Part shown: positions 14,976-22,941 of the stretch, piece by piece
How the letters are laid out: each line of letters starts with the position of its first letter
How positions within the stretch are numbered: position 1 is the first letter of the stretch
Origin: Halobacteriales archaeon QS_9_67_17
GTDB lineage: Archaea > Halobacteriota > Halobacteria > Halobacteriales > Haloarculaceae
Length of the DNA stretch: 32,116 bases
Reading direction: 5' to 3'
Assembly: GCA_003023185.1 (NCBI GenBank)
Contig: PXSB01000068.1
Location: forward strand, 1-32,116
Translations under genes and position numbers: made by a program
Notes under the pieces: generated by a model
Told to the model about the DNA's origin: nothing
The model's database searches: none
Seen by the model: the letters and a program-made list of their open reading frames with translations, nothing else

Positions 14976-16183
14976 TGAAGCGTTCCGACGCCGATGAGCC
15001 GCCAGCGCGCGCCGACGCGTCGGTTGATCGCTATCTTCGCACCCTCCGCCGCACAGACGGGCCGCTTCAGCGCGACCTCTGCTTCCGCCTCGCGGGCCGA
15101 GGTGACCGAGCCGACCGTCGTGGCGGTGCCGACCGTGAGCATCAGCGGCTCGCCGGTCGAGATGGGCTCGATCTCCTCGTCGACGCTGACGACCCGCTCC
15201 AGCAGGTCCACGTCCATCGTGAAGCCGTCGTGGACGGGCGGCAGCGAGTCGCTCGGGCCGGCGAGCTGGCCGGCCAGCCCGTCGCCCTTCGTCACCGAGG
15301 GGTCGAGTCCGGTGCCGACGCCGATGAGTCCGCCCGGCGTCGCCGTATCGACCGTCTCGCCGCCGGCCTGCACCGACCGTACCGTCGCCGTCACCGGCTC
15401 GTAGCTGTCGTCCACGTCGCGGCCGGGACGGATTTCGATCTCGTCGCCGGCTTCGAGCGTCCCCTGGGCGAGCGACCCGCCGACGACGCCGCCCTTCAGC
15501 TCCTCGAACGTCGTCCCGGGGCGGTTGATGTCGAACGAGCGAGCGGCCTGCAACTGTGCGGGCGCATCGGGGTCGCGCTCGGGCGTCGGAATCGTCTCCT
15601 CGATGGCGTCGATGAGCACGTCGACGTTGATCCCCTGTTCGGCGGAGGTCGGGATCACCGGCGCGTCCTCCGCGACGGTTCCCTCGACGAACTCCTGTAT
15701 CTCCTCGTAGTTCTCGCGGGCGCGCTCGGCGTCGACGAGGTCGATCTTGTTCTGTGCGATGACGATGTTGTCGATGCCGATGATGTCGAGCGCCATCAGA
15801 TGCTCCTCCGTCTGGGCCTGTGGCACCTCCTCGTTGGCCCCGACGACGAGCACGGCCCCGTCCATGATGGCCGCGCCCGACAGCATCGTCGCCATCAGCG
15901 TCTCGTGGCCCGGGGCGTCGACGAACGAGACGGTCCGGACGACCTCTGTCTCCTCGCCGTCGACCGCCTTCTCGACGGTGTAACACTCCGGCGCGTCGAC
16001 GCCCGGTCGCTGTCGGAACGTCGCGTCGGCGTAGCCGAGCCGGATAGAGATACCGCGTTTCATCTCCTCGGAGTGTTGGTCGGTCCACGCGCCCGACAGC
16101 GACTCCACGAGCGTCGTCTTGCCGTGGTCGACGTGGCCGACCAGCCCGATGTTCACCTCCGGTTGTTGGTGGTTTGCAGTCAT
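14972..16183 (-). CDS. eif2g: Translation initiation factor aIF2 subunit gamma
   Basis: The GTPase core of aIF2, which carries initiator Met-tRNA to the ribosome. The 403-residue protein has G1 GHVDHGKTT, switch region [13 protein letters not shown]3 DAPGHE, G4 QNKIDLV and G5 TSAEQG, then two beta-barrel domains ending [14 protein letters not shown]. The knuckle insert [15 protein letters not shown] has one cysteine, with no full zinc knuckle, as in other haloarchaeal sequences I recall. ATG 16183 gives the canonical [16 protein letters not shown]. First gene of the operon aIF2-gamma, PIN, rpo7, spt4, dephospho-CoA kinase; a GGTTTATC box lies about 35 nt upstream. Confidence 0.97.
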   Translation of the reverse strand: MTANHQQPEVNIGLVGHVDHGKTTLVESLSGAWTDQHSEEMKRGISIRLGYADATFRQRPGVDAPECYTVEKAVDGEETEVVRTVSFVDAPGHETLMATMLSGAAIMDGAVLVVGANEEVPQAQTEEHLMALDIIGIDNIVIAQNKIDLVDAERARENYEEIQEFVEGTVAEDAPVIPTSAEQGINVDVLIDAIEETIPTPERDPDAPAQLQAARSFDINRPGTTFEELKGGVVGGSLAQGTLEAGDEIEIRPGRDVDDSYEPVTATVRSVQAGGETVDTATPGGLIGVGTGLDPSVTKGDGLAGQLAGPSDSLPPVHDGFTMDVDLLERVVSVDEEIEPISTGEPLMLTVGTATTVGSVTSAREAEAEVALKRPVCAAEGAKIAINRRVGARWRLIGVGTLQ

Positions 16184-16465
16184 TGAGTAATTGTGATGAG
16201 TTCGCCCCGTGTGCCTGATAAACCTACCGTGTCGTATGCGTGGCTGACCGACGGGAGGCCACGATAAGACGAGCGGGAGGAGCGTGGCGACGGACGGCCC
16301 CACTGCGCGGGTCTTCCGAGAGCTGCGTGGAGGGGAAGACGTACTGCCAGCGCCACTCGGTGCCGTCCGCACGAGTCGGTGGCCGACACGCGGGCAAACT
16401 GGACAGTCAGATTACAGAAGTGAAGTTCGGCTAAGAGTTTAGCCCGTGGGAGCGTTGGCAAGGGT
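16184..16465. other. Intergenic region between divergent eif2g and ArsR-type gene
   Basis: The 282-bp gap holds the eif2g promoter at its left end and the regulator promoter at its right. The plus-strand ORF 16240-16434 (GTG start, basic composition) is not convincing as haloarchaeal protein. I see nothing else clear in it. Confidence 0.5.
16429..16444 (+). promoter_or_regulatory. Palindrome over the TATA region of the ArsR-type gene
   Basis: GGCTAA-GAGT-TTAGCC is a perfect 6-bp inverted repeat with a 4-nt spacer, ending 21 bp before the ATG and covering the GTTTAG TATA-like element. A dimeric winged-helix protein bound here would block TBP/TFB, so it is a candidate autoregulatory operator. 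Confidence 0.45.
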
Positions 16466-17389
16466 ATGAGTGATTCACCCGCCGACGACGCCGACTCCAT
16501 TCTCGCCTGCGAGGAGTGTCTCCCGCCGGCCGAGGCGTTCGCGGTCGTGGGCAACGAAACCCGACTGTCGATCCTAGAGTCGCTGTGGGAACTCGACCGC
16601 CCTGCCGCGTTCTCCGATCTCCGCCGCAACGTGGGGATGTCCGACTCGGCACAGTTTAATTACCATCTCTCGAAGCTCCGCGGGCAGTTCGTCCGCAAGA
16701 CCGACGACGGCTACGAGTTCCGCTCGGCCGGTCGGTCGGTCATCGCGGCGGTGCTGTCCGGCACGCTGAATCAAGACCCACAGCTCCAGCCGTTCGAGGT
16801 CGACGGCGAGTGTGTTGATTGCGGCGCGTCGCTGGTCGCCCACTACGAGGACGAGCAGGTCCGCATCCGGTGTGCCGACTGCGGCCGCAACCACGGCGGC
16901 TACTCCTTCCCGCCCGGTGGATTGGAGGACCGCACCCGCGCAGAGCTGATGGACGCGTTCAACCAGCGCGCCCGCCACCTGTCGTGTCTCTCCGCGGACG
17001 GCGTCTGCCCCGAGTGCTCCGGTCGGATGGAGACACACCTGTTCGAGGCGAGCGAGGAGAACGGATTCGACCTCGACGTTCGGGTCGAACACGAGTGCCA
17101 GCGGTGTCACCACACCATCTACTCGTCGGTCGGCTTAGTCCTCCTCGACGACGCCGAGGTGGTTTCCTTCTACCGGGACCACGGCATCGACCTCAACACT
17201 GTCCCGTACTGGACGCTGGAGTGGTGTGTCACCGACGAGTACACGACCGTCGAGCAGGCCGGCGACGACGGCGCGTGGCGCATCACGGTCGTCGTGCCAG
17301 TCGACGACGAGGCGCTCGTCGTCTCGCTGGACGGTGATCTCGACGTGCTCGACGCCGAGCGACGGCCCCGGTCGGCAGTCGGGGCGTAA
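16466..17389 (+). CDS. ArsR-type winged-helix regulator with C-terminal zinc ribbons
   Basis: A 307-residue transcriptional regulator. Residues about 25-95 form the ArsR-like winged helix (AFAVVGNETRLSILESLWEL, FSDLRRNVGMSDSAQFNYHLSKLRG, YEFRSAGRSVIAAVL). The remainder is a cysteine-rich sensor-like half with CVDCGAS, RCADCGRNHGG, CPECSGRMETH and CQRCHHTIYSS, which look like zinc ribbons, and a C-terminal domain (SFYRDHGIDLNTVPYWTLEW). This architecture is frequent in haloarchaea; no ligand is known to me. The ATG is about 28 nt after a TATA-like element set in a palindrome. It precedes a broken HAD gene. Confidence 0.85.
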   Translation: MSDSPADDADSILACEECLPPAEAFAVVGNETRLSILESLWELDRPAAFSDLRRNVGMSDSAQFNYHLSKLRGQFVRKTDDGYEFRSAGRSVIAAVLSGTLNQDPQLQPFEVDGECVDCGASLVAHYEDEQVRIRCADCGRNHGGYSFPPGGLEDRTRAELMDAFNQRARHLSCLSADGVCPECSGRMETHLFEASEENGFDLDVRVEHECQRCHHTIYSSVGLVLLDDAEVVSFYRDHGIDLNTVPYWTLEWCVTDEYTTVEQAGDDGAWRITVVVPVDDEALVVSLDGDLDVLDAERRPRSAVGA

Positions 17390-17437
17390 TCGCCCCGACC
17401 CGCAGCGATAAGAGGTTCGGGCGTGTGACCGCGACAC

Positions 17438-18000
17438 ATGTCCTTCGACGGGGACCGCGTCTCGACGCTCACCTTCGACTCGTACAGCACCATCGTCGAT
17501 GTCGGGTCTGCGACCGACGCGCTCGACGACTACGTCGACGACCCGCGACTCATCTCCGAGCGGTGGCGCTCTCACTCGCTGATGTACTCGATGGCGGCCA
17601 ACGACACGGACTCCTACGAGACGTTCTACGAACTCAACCGCCACGCGCTCACCTACGCGCTCGAATCCGCCGGCGTCGCAACGGCAACCCGGAGATGCTC
17701 GACGCGATGTTCGACGTGGCCGACCTCCACGACGACGTGGAGGGGTACATCAGCGCCGACGAGGTGGAGACGTTCAAGCCGGACCCCGGTATCTACCGGC
17801 ACGCTGCCGCCACGCTCGACGTACCAATCGAGGAGATCGCCCACGTCACCGCCGGTTGGTTCGATGTTGCGGGCGCGGAGGGTGCCGGCATGCAGGGCGT
17901 GTGGGTGAACCGCGACGACGGCCCGTACCCGAACTTCGGGCCGCGCCCCTCCCTCGAAGTGGACTCGTTCACCGGTCTCGCCGACGAGCTCGGGCTGTAG
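17438..18000 (+). pseudogene. HAD-type haloacid dehalogenase, internal deletion and frameshift
   Basis: The 5' part (17438 to about 17679, frame 2) encodes the HAD start VSTLTFDSYSTIVDVGSATDAL with the nucleophile Asp, then a cap segment RWRSHSLMYSMAAN and YALESAGVA. From about 17680 the reading frame shifts (frame 1) to NGNPEMLDAMFDVADL, SADEVETFKPDPGIYRHAAATL and HVTAGWFDVAGAEGAGMQGVWVNR, the family C-terminus. Type II dehalogenases normally have roughly 40-50 more residues between these pieces, including motif II just before NGNPEML. So the gene has lost its middle and is out of frame. Dehalogenase is the subfamily name, not a proven substrate. Its TAG stop falls in the direct repeat flanking repeat copy C. 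Confidence 0.85.
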
Positions 18001-18007
18001 CCACAGG

Positions 18008-18207
18008 CGGTGTTCAGATACGCGGGTCGTCGCTCGACCGTGCAACCGTTGTGGGTGGGACTGAAAGGGGCCGACCGGTCGCGGAGCGAGCCGACGGAAG
18101 CACGGCCGGAGGCCGCGCGCACCGAGGCGCAGCCCGCGAGCGGGAGGGGGCTTTCTACACCTCGTTGGTCGAAGAGTCTCCGAACTCACCCGTATCTGAA
18201 CACTACC
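18008..18207 (+). mobile_element. Dispersed TIR repeat, copy C, with flanking 11-bp direct repeats
   Basis: The best-preserved copy. It starts CGGTGTTCAGATACGCGGGT and ends ACCCGTATCTGAACACTACC, an imperfect terminal inverted repeat of about 17-20 bp. GTAGCCACAGG occurs immediately before (17997-18007) and after (18208-18218), as a target-site duplication would. Internal blocks GTGGGACTGAAAGGGGCCG and GGGGGCTTTCTACACC are shared with copies A, B and D. About 200 bp, no transposase: a MITE-type non-autonomous element by structure. Confidence 0.85.
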
Positions 18208-18257
18208 GTAGCCACAGGCCCGAAGTGCTTTTCGGGCGGCACGGCGTTCTCACTGGC

Positions 18258-18881
18258 ATGAGCGACTTCGACCGCGAAGCCGAGCGCGAACGGCTCCGCG
18301 AACAGTTCGAGGAGGATAAGCAGAAACGCGAGCAGTCCGAGCGGATGTCGGAGCTCCTGTTGAAGGGCGCGACGATGACGAACGTCCACTGTGACCGCTG
18401 CGGCGACCCCATCTTCCGCTGGGACGGACAGGAGTTCTGCCCCACCTGTCAGGGTGATCCCGGCGGCGAGCCGGCGGCGACCCCGAGCGGCGACGAACCC
18501 GCCGCGAGTGACCAACAGCCGGCACAGCCACAGCGAACGCCGCAGGCATCGGACACCCAACCTACCCCTGACGACGCCGAATCGACCGTTGAGGTGGAGC
18601 CGGAACGGCCCGCCGACCAGCCGACTGACTCACCGGCGGCCGACCAGCCGACCGACGCGGACCGGACGCCCGCACACGAGCGCCAGCCGCGCCGAGTGCC
18701 GGCCGAGACGGCAAGCGAGGCGACCGACGACCTCGCGGCCGCCCGCGCCTCGCTCGGCCGGACGCTTGCAACCCTCGCCGAGCAGGCAGAGCGTTCGGAC
18801 GACCTCTCGCGAACCCGCGAGTGTCTGACCGCCGCGAAGGAGGCCGCTGAGGCGCTGGACGCCGCCGAACAGGTGCGCTAA
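18258..18881 (+). CDS. ZNRD2/SSSCA1-family zinc-ribbon protein (UPF0148-like)
   Basis: A 207-residue protein. The N-terminal 40 residues are a highly charged helix (DREAERERLREQFEEDKQKREQSERMSELLLKGATM), followed by the zinc ribbon VHCDRCGDPIFRWDGQEFCPTCQG, the signature of the archaeal SSSCA1/UPF0148 family. A long Pro/Ala/Thr/Glu-rich low-complexity linker leads to a C-terminal helix (DLAAARASLGRTLATLAEQAER). Molecular function is not known. The ATG lies about 28 nt after a GCTTTTCG element. The TAA overlaps the hef stop by four bases. Confidence 0.85.
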   Translation: MSDFDREAERERLREQFEEDKQKREQSERMSELLLKGATMTNVHCDRCGDPIFRWDGQEFCPTCQGDPGGEPAATPSGDEPAASDQQPAQPQRTPQASDTQPTPDDAESTVEVEPERPADQPTDSPAADQPTDADRTPAHERQPRRVPAETASEATDDLAAARASLGRTLATLAEQAERSDDLSRTRECLTAAKEAAEALDAAEQVR

Positions 18882-21373
18882 CCCGCGTAGTCGCTCCCGA
18901 CGACCTCGCGTATCCGCTCGGCCGTGACCGGGCCGACGCCCTCCACGTCCAGTAGTTCTTCCTCGTCGGCCGTCACCACGTGCTCGACGCTACCGAAGTG
19001 TGCGAGCAGTGCGCGGGCCGTCACGGGGCCGACCTCTGCAATCGAACTGACGACGTACTCCTGCTGTTCGTCCAGCGTCTTGTCCGCCTTCTCGCCGTGG
19101 ACGCGCACCTCGCGGTCGGACGCCTCCTGCTCGCGGCCGGCGATAGTCGCCAGCAGTTCCGTGGTGTCGTCCTCGTCGTCGGTGAAGAGGACGCTCGCGC
19201 CGAAGTCGACCGCGAGCGACGCGAGCGCGCCGCGGATGGCGTTCGGATGAACGTTGCGCTGGCCGTAGAGGTCGTCGCCCTCAACGACGACGACCGGCCG
19301 GGCGTAGCTCCGGACCGCGTCGCCGACCTGCTCGAACATCGAGCGGTCCTCGCCCAGCAGCGTGTCGAGGAAGTCCGCCGTCGTTTTCCGCTCCACGACG
19401 ACACGGTCGGAGAGCACGTAGTCGCCGACGGCGAGCGTTTCGAGCCGCGTCTCGATGCCGTCGCGCGTCGAGAGGTCGCGCGCGATGGTCGAGTCGAGTT
19501 CACGCTGGTCGGCGACGATTTCGACGCTCTCCTCGTCAGTGCCCGCGACGGCGGCCACGGCGTCTGCGTCCTTTGCTTCCTCGGCGTCGTCGTCCACGCC
19601 GCCTGTGTCGCCGTGTTTCGCCTCGTCCCTCGCCTTATCATCGCTCGTCTCGCCATCGCTCGTCTCGCTATCGCTCTCCTCGTCGGCGAACGAGCCGAGT
19701 CCGGCCTGTCCCTTCTGTTCGGGTTCAGCAGCATCGGCGCTGGCTTCGGCTTCGTCCGCGTCACTGCTCGCGTCGTCCGCGTCGCCGCCGAACTCGTCGA
19801 GCGATCCCTGCGTGAGTTGAGCTTCGACCTCGCCGGCCATCCCCTTCAGCTTCCGCAGTTCCTCTTCCATCCGCTTCTCCTCGTTGCGGGACATCCAGAA
19901 GAACGCCTCGTCGCGGGTGTCGTCGGCGATGAGCACGACGACCTTCCCTTCACTCGCACGGCCGGTGCGGCCCTTGCGCTGGATCGAGCGAATCCCCTTC
20001 GGGACGGGCTCGTAGAACAGCACTAAGTCCACGTCCGGCACGTCCAGCCCCTCCTCGGCGACGCTGGTCGAGACCAGCACCTCGAACTCGCCGGCGCGGA
20101 ACGCGTCGAGCCGCTCCGTCTGCTCCTTCTGTGTCATCCCGTCGGACCCCTCCTTGTCCCCTTGGCCGACGAACCGGCGCGTGTCGAACGACTCGTTCAG
20201 GAACTCCGTCAGTGTCTCCGCAGTGTCGCGGCTCTCGGTGAAGACGATTGCCCGCGACCCCTCCTCCAGCCCGAACGTCTCCGCGAGCAGGATGCGTGTC
20301 TTGCGAAACTTCGGGTGGAGGCCGTCGAACTCCTCGGCGAGTCGCATCGCCTTCTTCACGCTCGGTTCGGAGACGAACCGCTGGCTCGCCTTCGACGACC
20401 CGGAGGAGCGGGCCTGCTCGCGCTGTCGTTCGAAGTAGCGGCGGAGCGACTCGACGGACTGGGTCTCGACGAGTTCGGTCGCCCGGCGGAGCTTCATCAC
20501 CTCGGCGTGGATACTCATCCCCTTGTAGCCCGCCGAGTCGTCGTCGTTCATGAGCCGCTGGAGCCGGCCGCGCGCCGTGTTCAACTGCTTCTGGCTCATG
20601 TTCGGGTCCGTCGAGTTCACGACGCCGAGCTTCTGTAGCTCCGTCAGCCGGTCGGTGATGACCTCGTTGAGCGCGTCGCGGATCGCGAGCACGTTCTCCG
20701 GCAGGTCGACGTGTTGCCAGTCCACCTCCGTCTGGTAGGTGTGCTCGGCCACGTCGGCGTCCTCCTCGGTCATCACCTCCACCTCCGCGAGCCCGAGGTT
20801 CTCACAGACGCGGAGGATCTCCTCCTTGTCGCCGCCGGGACTAGCGCTCATCCCGGTGACGAGCGGCGCGTCGGCGTCGGCGTGGTAGCGGTCGGCGATG
20901 TAGTTGTACGCGTAGTTACCGGTCGCGCGGTGACACTCGTCGAAAGTGAGATGCGTCACGTCGGCAAGGGAGACGCGATTGCCCACGAGGTCGTTCTCGA
21001 TGACCTGCGGGGTCGCCATCACGATCCGCGCGGACTCCCAGAGGTCGGCGCGGTCGTCCGGGCGCACGTCGCCGGTGAACACGACGATCTCGTCGTCGGG
21101 CACGTCGAGTGCGTCGCGGTAGAAGTCGGCGTGCTGTTTGACCAGCGGCTTCGTCGGCGCGAGCATCAGCGCGGTGCCGCCGCGGTCCGCGAGTCGACTC
21201 GCCGTGACGAGACACGACACCGTCGTCTTGCCGAGACCGGTCGGGAGACAGACGAGGGTGTGCGTCTCGCGTGCCGCGTCCGCGAGCGCCGTCTGATACG
21301 ACCGGTCTTCGAGGAACCCCGGCGTGATGAGCGGGCCGTCGAGATAGCCGGCGTTCGCATCGGAGGCCGCCAT
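18878..21373 (-). CDS. hef: Hef: XPF/FANCM-type helicase-nuclease
   Basis: Acts on stalled replication forks, unwinding and cutting branched DNA. The 831-residue protein has the SF2 helicase first: RSYQTALADAA (Q-motif-like), CLPTGLGKTT (Walker A, 44-50), FDECHRA (DECH, 145-148), SASPGG, VFTESRDTAETL and QRKGRTGRASEG. A long Asp/Glu/Ser low-complexity linker follows (about 545-630, with repeated SETSDGETSD). Then comes the ERCC4 nuclease with VVVERKTTADF, and two C-terminal HhH motifs (SIAEVGPVTARALLAHFG, LLDVEGVGPVTAERIREVVG). The nuclease motif is intact. Haloferax Hef is reported to be needed when Hjc is absent. No neighbour suggests an operon. Confidence 0.96.
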   Translation of the reverse strand: MAASDANAGYLDGPLITPGFLEDRSYQTALADAARETHTLVCLPTGLGKTTVSCLVTASRLADRGGTALMLAPTKPLVKQHADFYRDALDVPDDEIVVFTGDVRPDDRADLWESARIVMATPQVIENDLVGNRVSLADVTHLTFDECHRATGNYAYNYIADRYHADADAPLVTGMSASPGGDKEEILRVCENLGLAEVEVMTEEDADVAEHTYQTEVDWQHVDLPENVLAIRDALNEVITDRLTELQKLGVVNSTDPNMSQKQLNTARGRLQRLMNDDDSAGYKGMSIHAEVMKLRRATELVETQSVESLRRYFERQREQARSSGSSKASQRFVSEPSVKKAMRLAEEFDGLHPKFRKTRILLAETFGLEEGSRAIVFTESRDTAETLTEFLNESFDTRRFVGQGDKEGSDGMTQKEQTERLDAFRAGEFEVLVSTSVAEEGLDVPDVDLVLFYEPVPKGIRSIQRKGRTGRASEGKVVVLIADDTRDEAFFWMSRNEEKRMEEELRKLKGMAGEVEAQLTQGSLDEFGGDADDASSDADEAEASADAAEPEQKGQAGLGSFADEESDSETSDGETSDDKARDEAKHGDTGGVDDDAEEAKDADAVAAVAGTDEESVEIVADQRELDSTIARDLSTRDGIETRLETLAVGDYVLSDRVVVERKTTADFLDTLLGEDRSMFEQVGDAVRSYARPVVVVEGDDLYGQRNVHPNAIRGALASLAVDFGASVLFTDDEDDTTELLATIAGREQEASDREVRVHGEKADKTLDEQQEYVVSSIAEVGPVTARALLAHFGSVEHVVTADEEELLDVEGVGPVTAERIREVVGSDYAG

Positions 21374-21419
21374 TACCTACGTTAGCCCGCTAACGGGCAA
21401 AAGGGTTCGCGTGGCGCGG

Positions 21420-21522
21420 TGGAAGTGGAGCCTCGCAGCGAGCCGCGCGACCGTAGCGACCGGGGGTTTTCTCCACCGGTTGCTGGTCTCCTCAACTGAA
21501 TCGCCGTTAGCCGAACACCACC
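21420..21522 (+). repeat. Dispersed TIR repeat, copy F (3' half only)
   Basis: Lies in the 209-bp gap between divergent hef and the next gene. It preserves the distal half of the element: GCAGCGAGCCGCGCGACC, CCGGGGGTTTTCTCCACCGG, CCTCAACTGAATCGCCGTTA and the terminal CCGAACACCACC, but lacks the GGGACTGAAAGG half. It is most like copy B. Confidence 0.6.
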
Positions 21523-21582
21523 GTCTGCGCGGGGGTGCGGCGAGTAATCACGTCTTAGTACCGCCGGCCGCTATCGAGGTCC

Positions 21583-22593
21583 ATGTGGGAGGTGTGGAGC
21601 GTCCTGCCGACGGTCGCGTGGCGGATCGTCAAGGTGACGGCGTTCATCGCGCTGGGGGTGAGCCTCGCGAACCTGCTCGTTGCCTTCGGTCTCGTTGAGC
21701 GGGTCGCCCGCGTCTCGAAGTATCTCACCCGCCCCGCAAATCTCCCCGACGCGGTGGGCACGGCCATCGTCACCACCGCGGCCTCGACCACCGCCGGCTA
21801 CGGGATGTTGGCCGAGTTCCGCGAGTCCGGGCGGCTCTCCGACCGCGCGACGCTCGTGGCCGTGACCATCAACACGTTCTTCGGCTTCGTCCAGCACATC
21901 TTCACCTTCTACGCGCCCGTCCTGATACCCATCCTCGGACTGGAGGTCGGCCTGCTGTACGTCGGATCGCGCGCCGCTATCGCGCTCGCTATCACGCTGA
22001 CGGGCGTGGTCGCTGGCGCGGTGCTGTTGCCGACACCGAGTGTGTCGCCGCGTGCAGTGGAGGCCGACGGTGGCGAGACAGGGCACGACACTGACGAGCC
22101 AGCACGCCCGACCGATGTCGGCACGGAGTATCCGCCGACGACGCGTGGGAAACTGCGGTATGCCGTCCGCGAGGGGTACGCGAAGACGCGCGACATCCTC
22201 CCGCGATTGGCCGGCATCTACGCGGTCGTCGCCGTCCTCACCGCGAACGTGGATGTGACGCGGGCGACGAGCGCGGCCGAACCGCTGGTCGGCGTGCTCG
22301 GACTGCCGGGGGCCGCGGTGCCCGTCATTGCGGTGTTCACGCTCGACACGACGAACGGCGCGCTGTTCCTCGCGTCCCTGCCGGCGGGCACCTTCACGCC
22401 CGAGGGTGCGGTGGCGACGATGCTCGTCGGGGGCGTCGTCTCCTTCGCCGTCTCCACGTTCAAGCGCTCCATCCCGTTTCAGTACGGTATCTGGGGCGCG
22501 GAGTTCGGCTCGAAGGTGATCGTCGTGAACACGACGCTGAAGATTGGGTTCATCGCGAGCGCGGTCGGCCTGCTGCTCTACGGCCCCGTCTGA
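21583..22593 (+). CDS. Nucleoside-recognition (Gate) domain membrane protein
   Basis: A 336-residue polytopic membrane protein with around eight hydrophobic helices in two blocks (residues about 10-150 and 205-335) separated by a polar acidic loop. Each block has a Gate-like pattern: TAIVTTAASTTAGYGMLAEF and INTFFGFVQHIFTFYAPVLIP in the first, VFTLDTTNGALFLASLPAGTF and FAVSTFKRSIPFQYGIWG in the second. Archaeal proteins of this kind are annotated as nucleoside-recognition-domain or SpmA/SpmB-like; the substrate is unproven. A TCTTAGTA box about 30 nt upstream fits a leaderless start at ATG 21583. Confidence 0.8.
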   Translation: MWEVWSVLPTVAWRIVKVTAFIALGVSLANLLVAFGLVERVARVSKYLTRPANLPDAVGTAIVTTAASTTAGYGMLAEFRESGRLSDRATLVAVTINTFFGFVQHIFTFYAPVLIPILGLEVGLLYVGSRAAIALAITLTGVVAGAVLLPTPSVSPRAVEADGGETGHDTDEPARPTDVGTEYPPTTRGKLRYAVREGYAKTRDILPRLAGIYAVVAVLTANVDVTRATSAAEPLVGVLGLPGAAVPVIAVFTLDTTNGALFLASLPAGTFTPEGAVATMLVGGVVSFAVSTFKRSIPFQYGIWGAEFGSKVIVVNTTLKIGFIASAVGLLLYGPV

Positions 22594-22755
22594 CTCGCCG
22601 AATCGTGGTACTGTATAACATGAACAATCATGTAAGAACACGAAGATTCATTACAGATACGCTCATCGAGGGAGATACACATGCTCGCTGTACGCACGCT
22701 TCGCCGTTAACTCTCCAGTACCAGTACAGTCTGTAATCGATCTGCTTCGACCCAC
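22594..22755 (+). promoter_or_regulatory. AT-rich region with interlocking inverted repeats and a 9-codon ORF
   Basis: Contains the palindrome ACATGA-ACAA-TCATGT (22618-22633), an inverted pair GGTACTG (22607) / CAGTACC (22716), a second pair ATTACAGA (22650) / TCTGTAAT (22730) that would cross the first, and a tiny ORF ATG 22681 to TAA 22710 (MLAVRTLRR) preceded by GAGGGAGA, a possible ribosome-binding site. Could be a structured leader, small RNA or operator region for the following gene. The bases are certain, the role is not. Confidence 0.45.
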
Positions 22756-22941
22756 ATGAGCACGACCACATCCACGACACGACCCCGAGCCGGCAACCGA
22801 ACCGAGACGCGAACCGACGACGCCCGCTGGACCGACGAGCGGCGTCTCACGACCACCACCGCCCCGCGCACGTTCGACTACCGCCGTCCCGAGCGGCTCC
22901 CGAACGCGACCGACGACACCAACGCGTCCGTTCCGCGCTAA
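22756..22941 (+). CDS. Small Thr/Arg/Pro-rich protein, unknown
   Basis: A 61-residue hydrophilic protein (MSTTTSTTRPRAGN...WTDERRLTTTTAPRTFDYRRPERLP) that is probably disordered. Unlike most haloarchaeal proteins it is not acidic: Arg residues are numerous. It follows a palindrome-rich region. Its stop overlaps that of the CBS-MaoC gene by four bases (CTAA). I do not recognise a family. The coherent composition makes a real gene more likely than not. Confidence 0.5.
   Translation: MSTTTSTTRPRAGNRTETRTDDARWTDERRLTTTTAPRTFDYRRPERLPNATDDTNASVPR

Noticed and set aside
16240-16434. 64-aa plus-strand ORF between eif2g and the ArsR-type gene
   Set aside because: GTG start, basic composition unlike haloarchaeal proteins, no recognisable motif and no promoter of its own.
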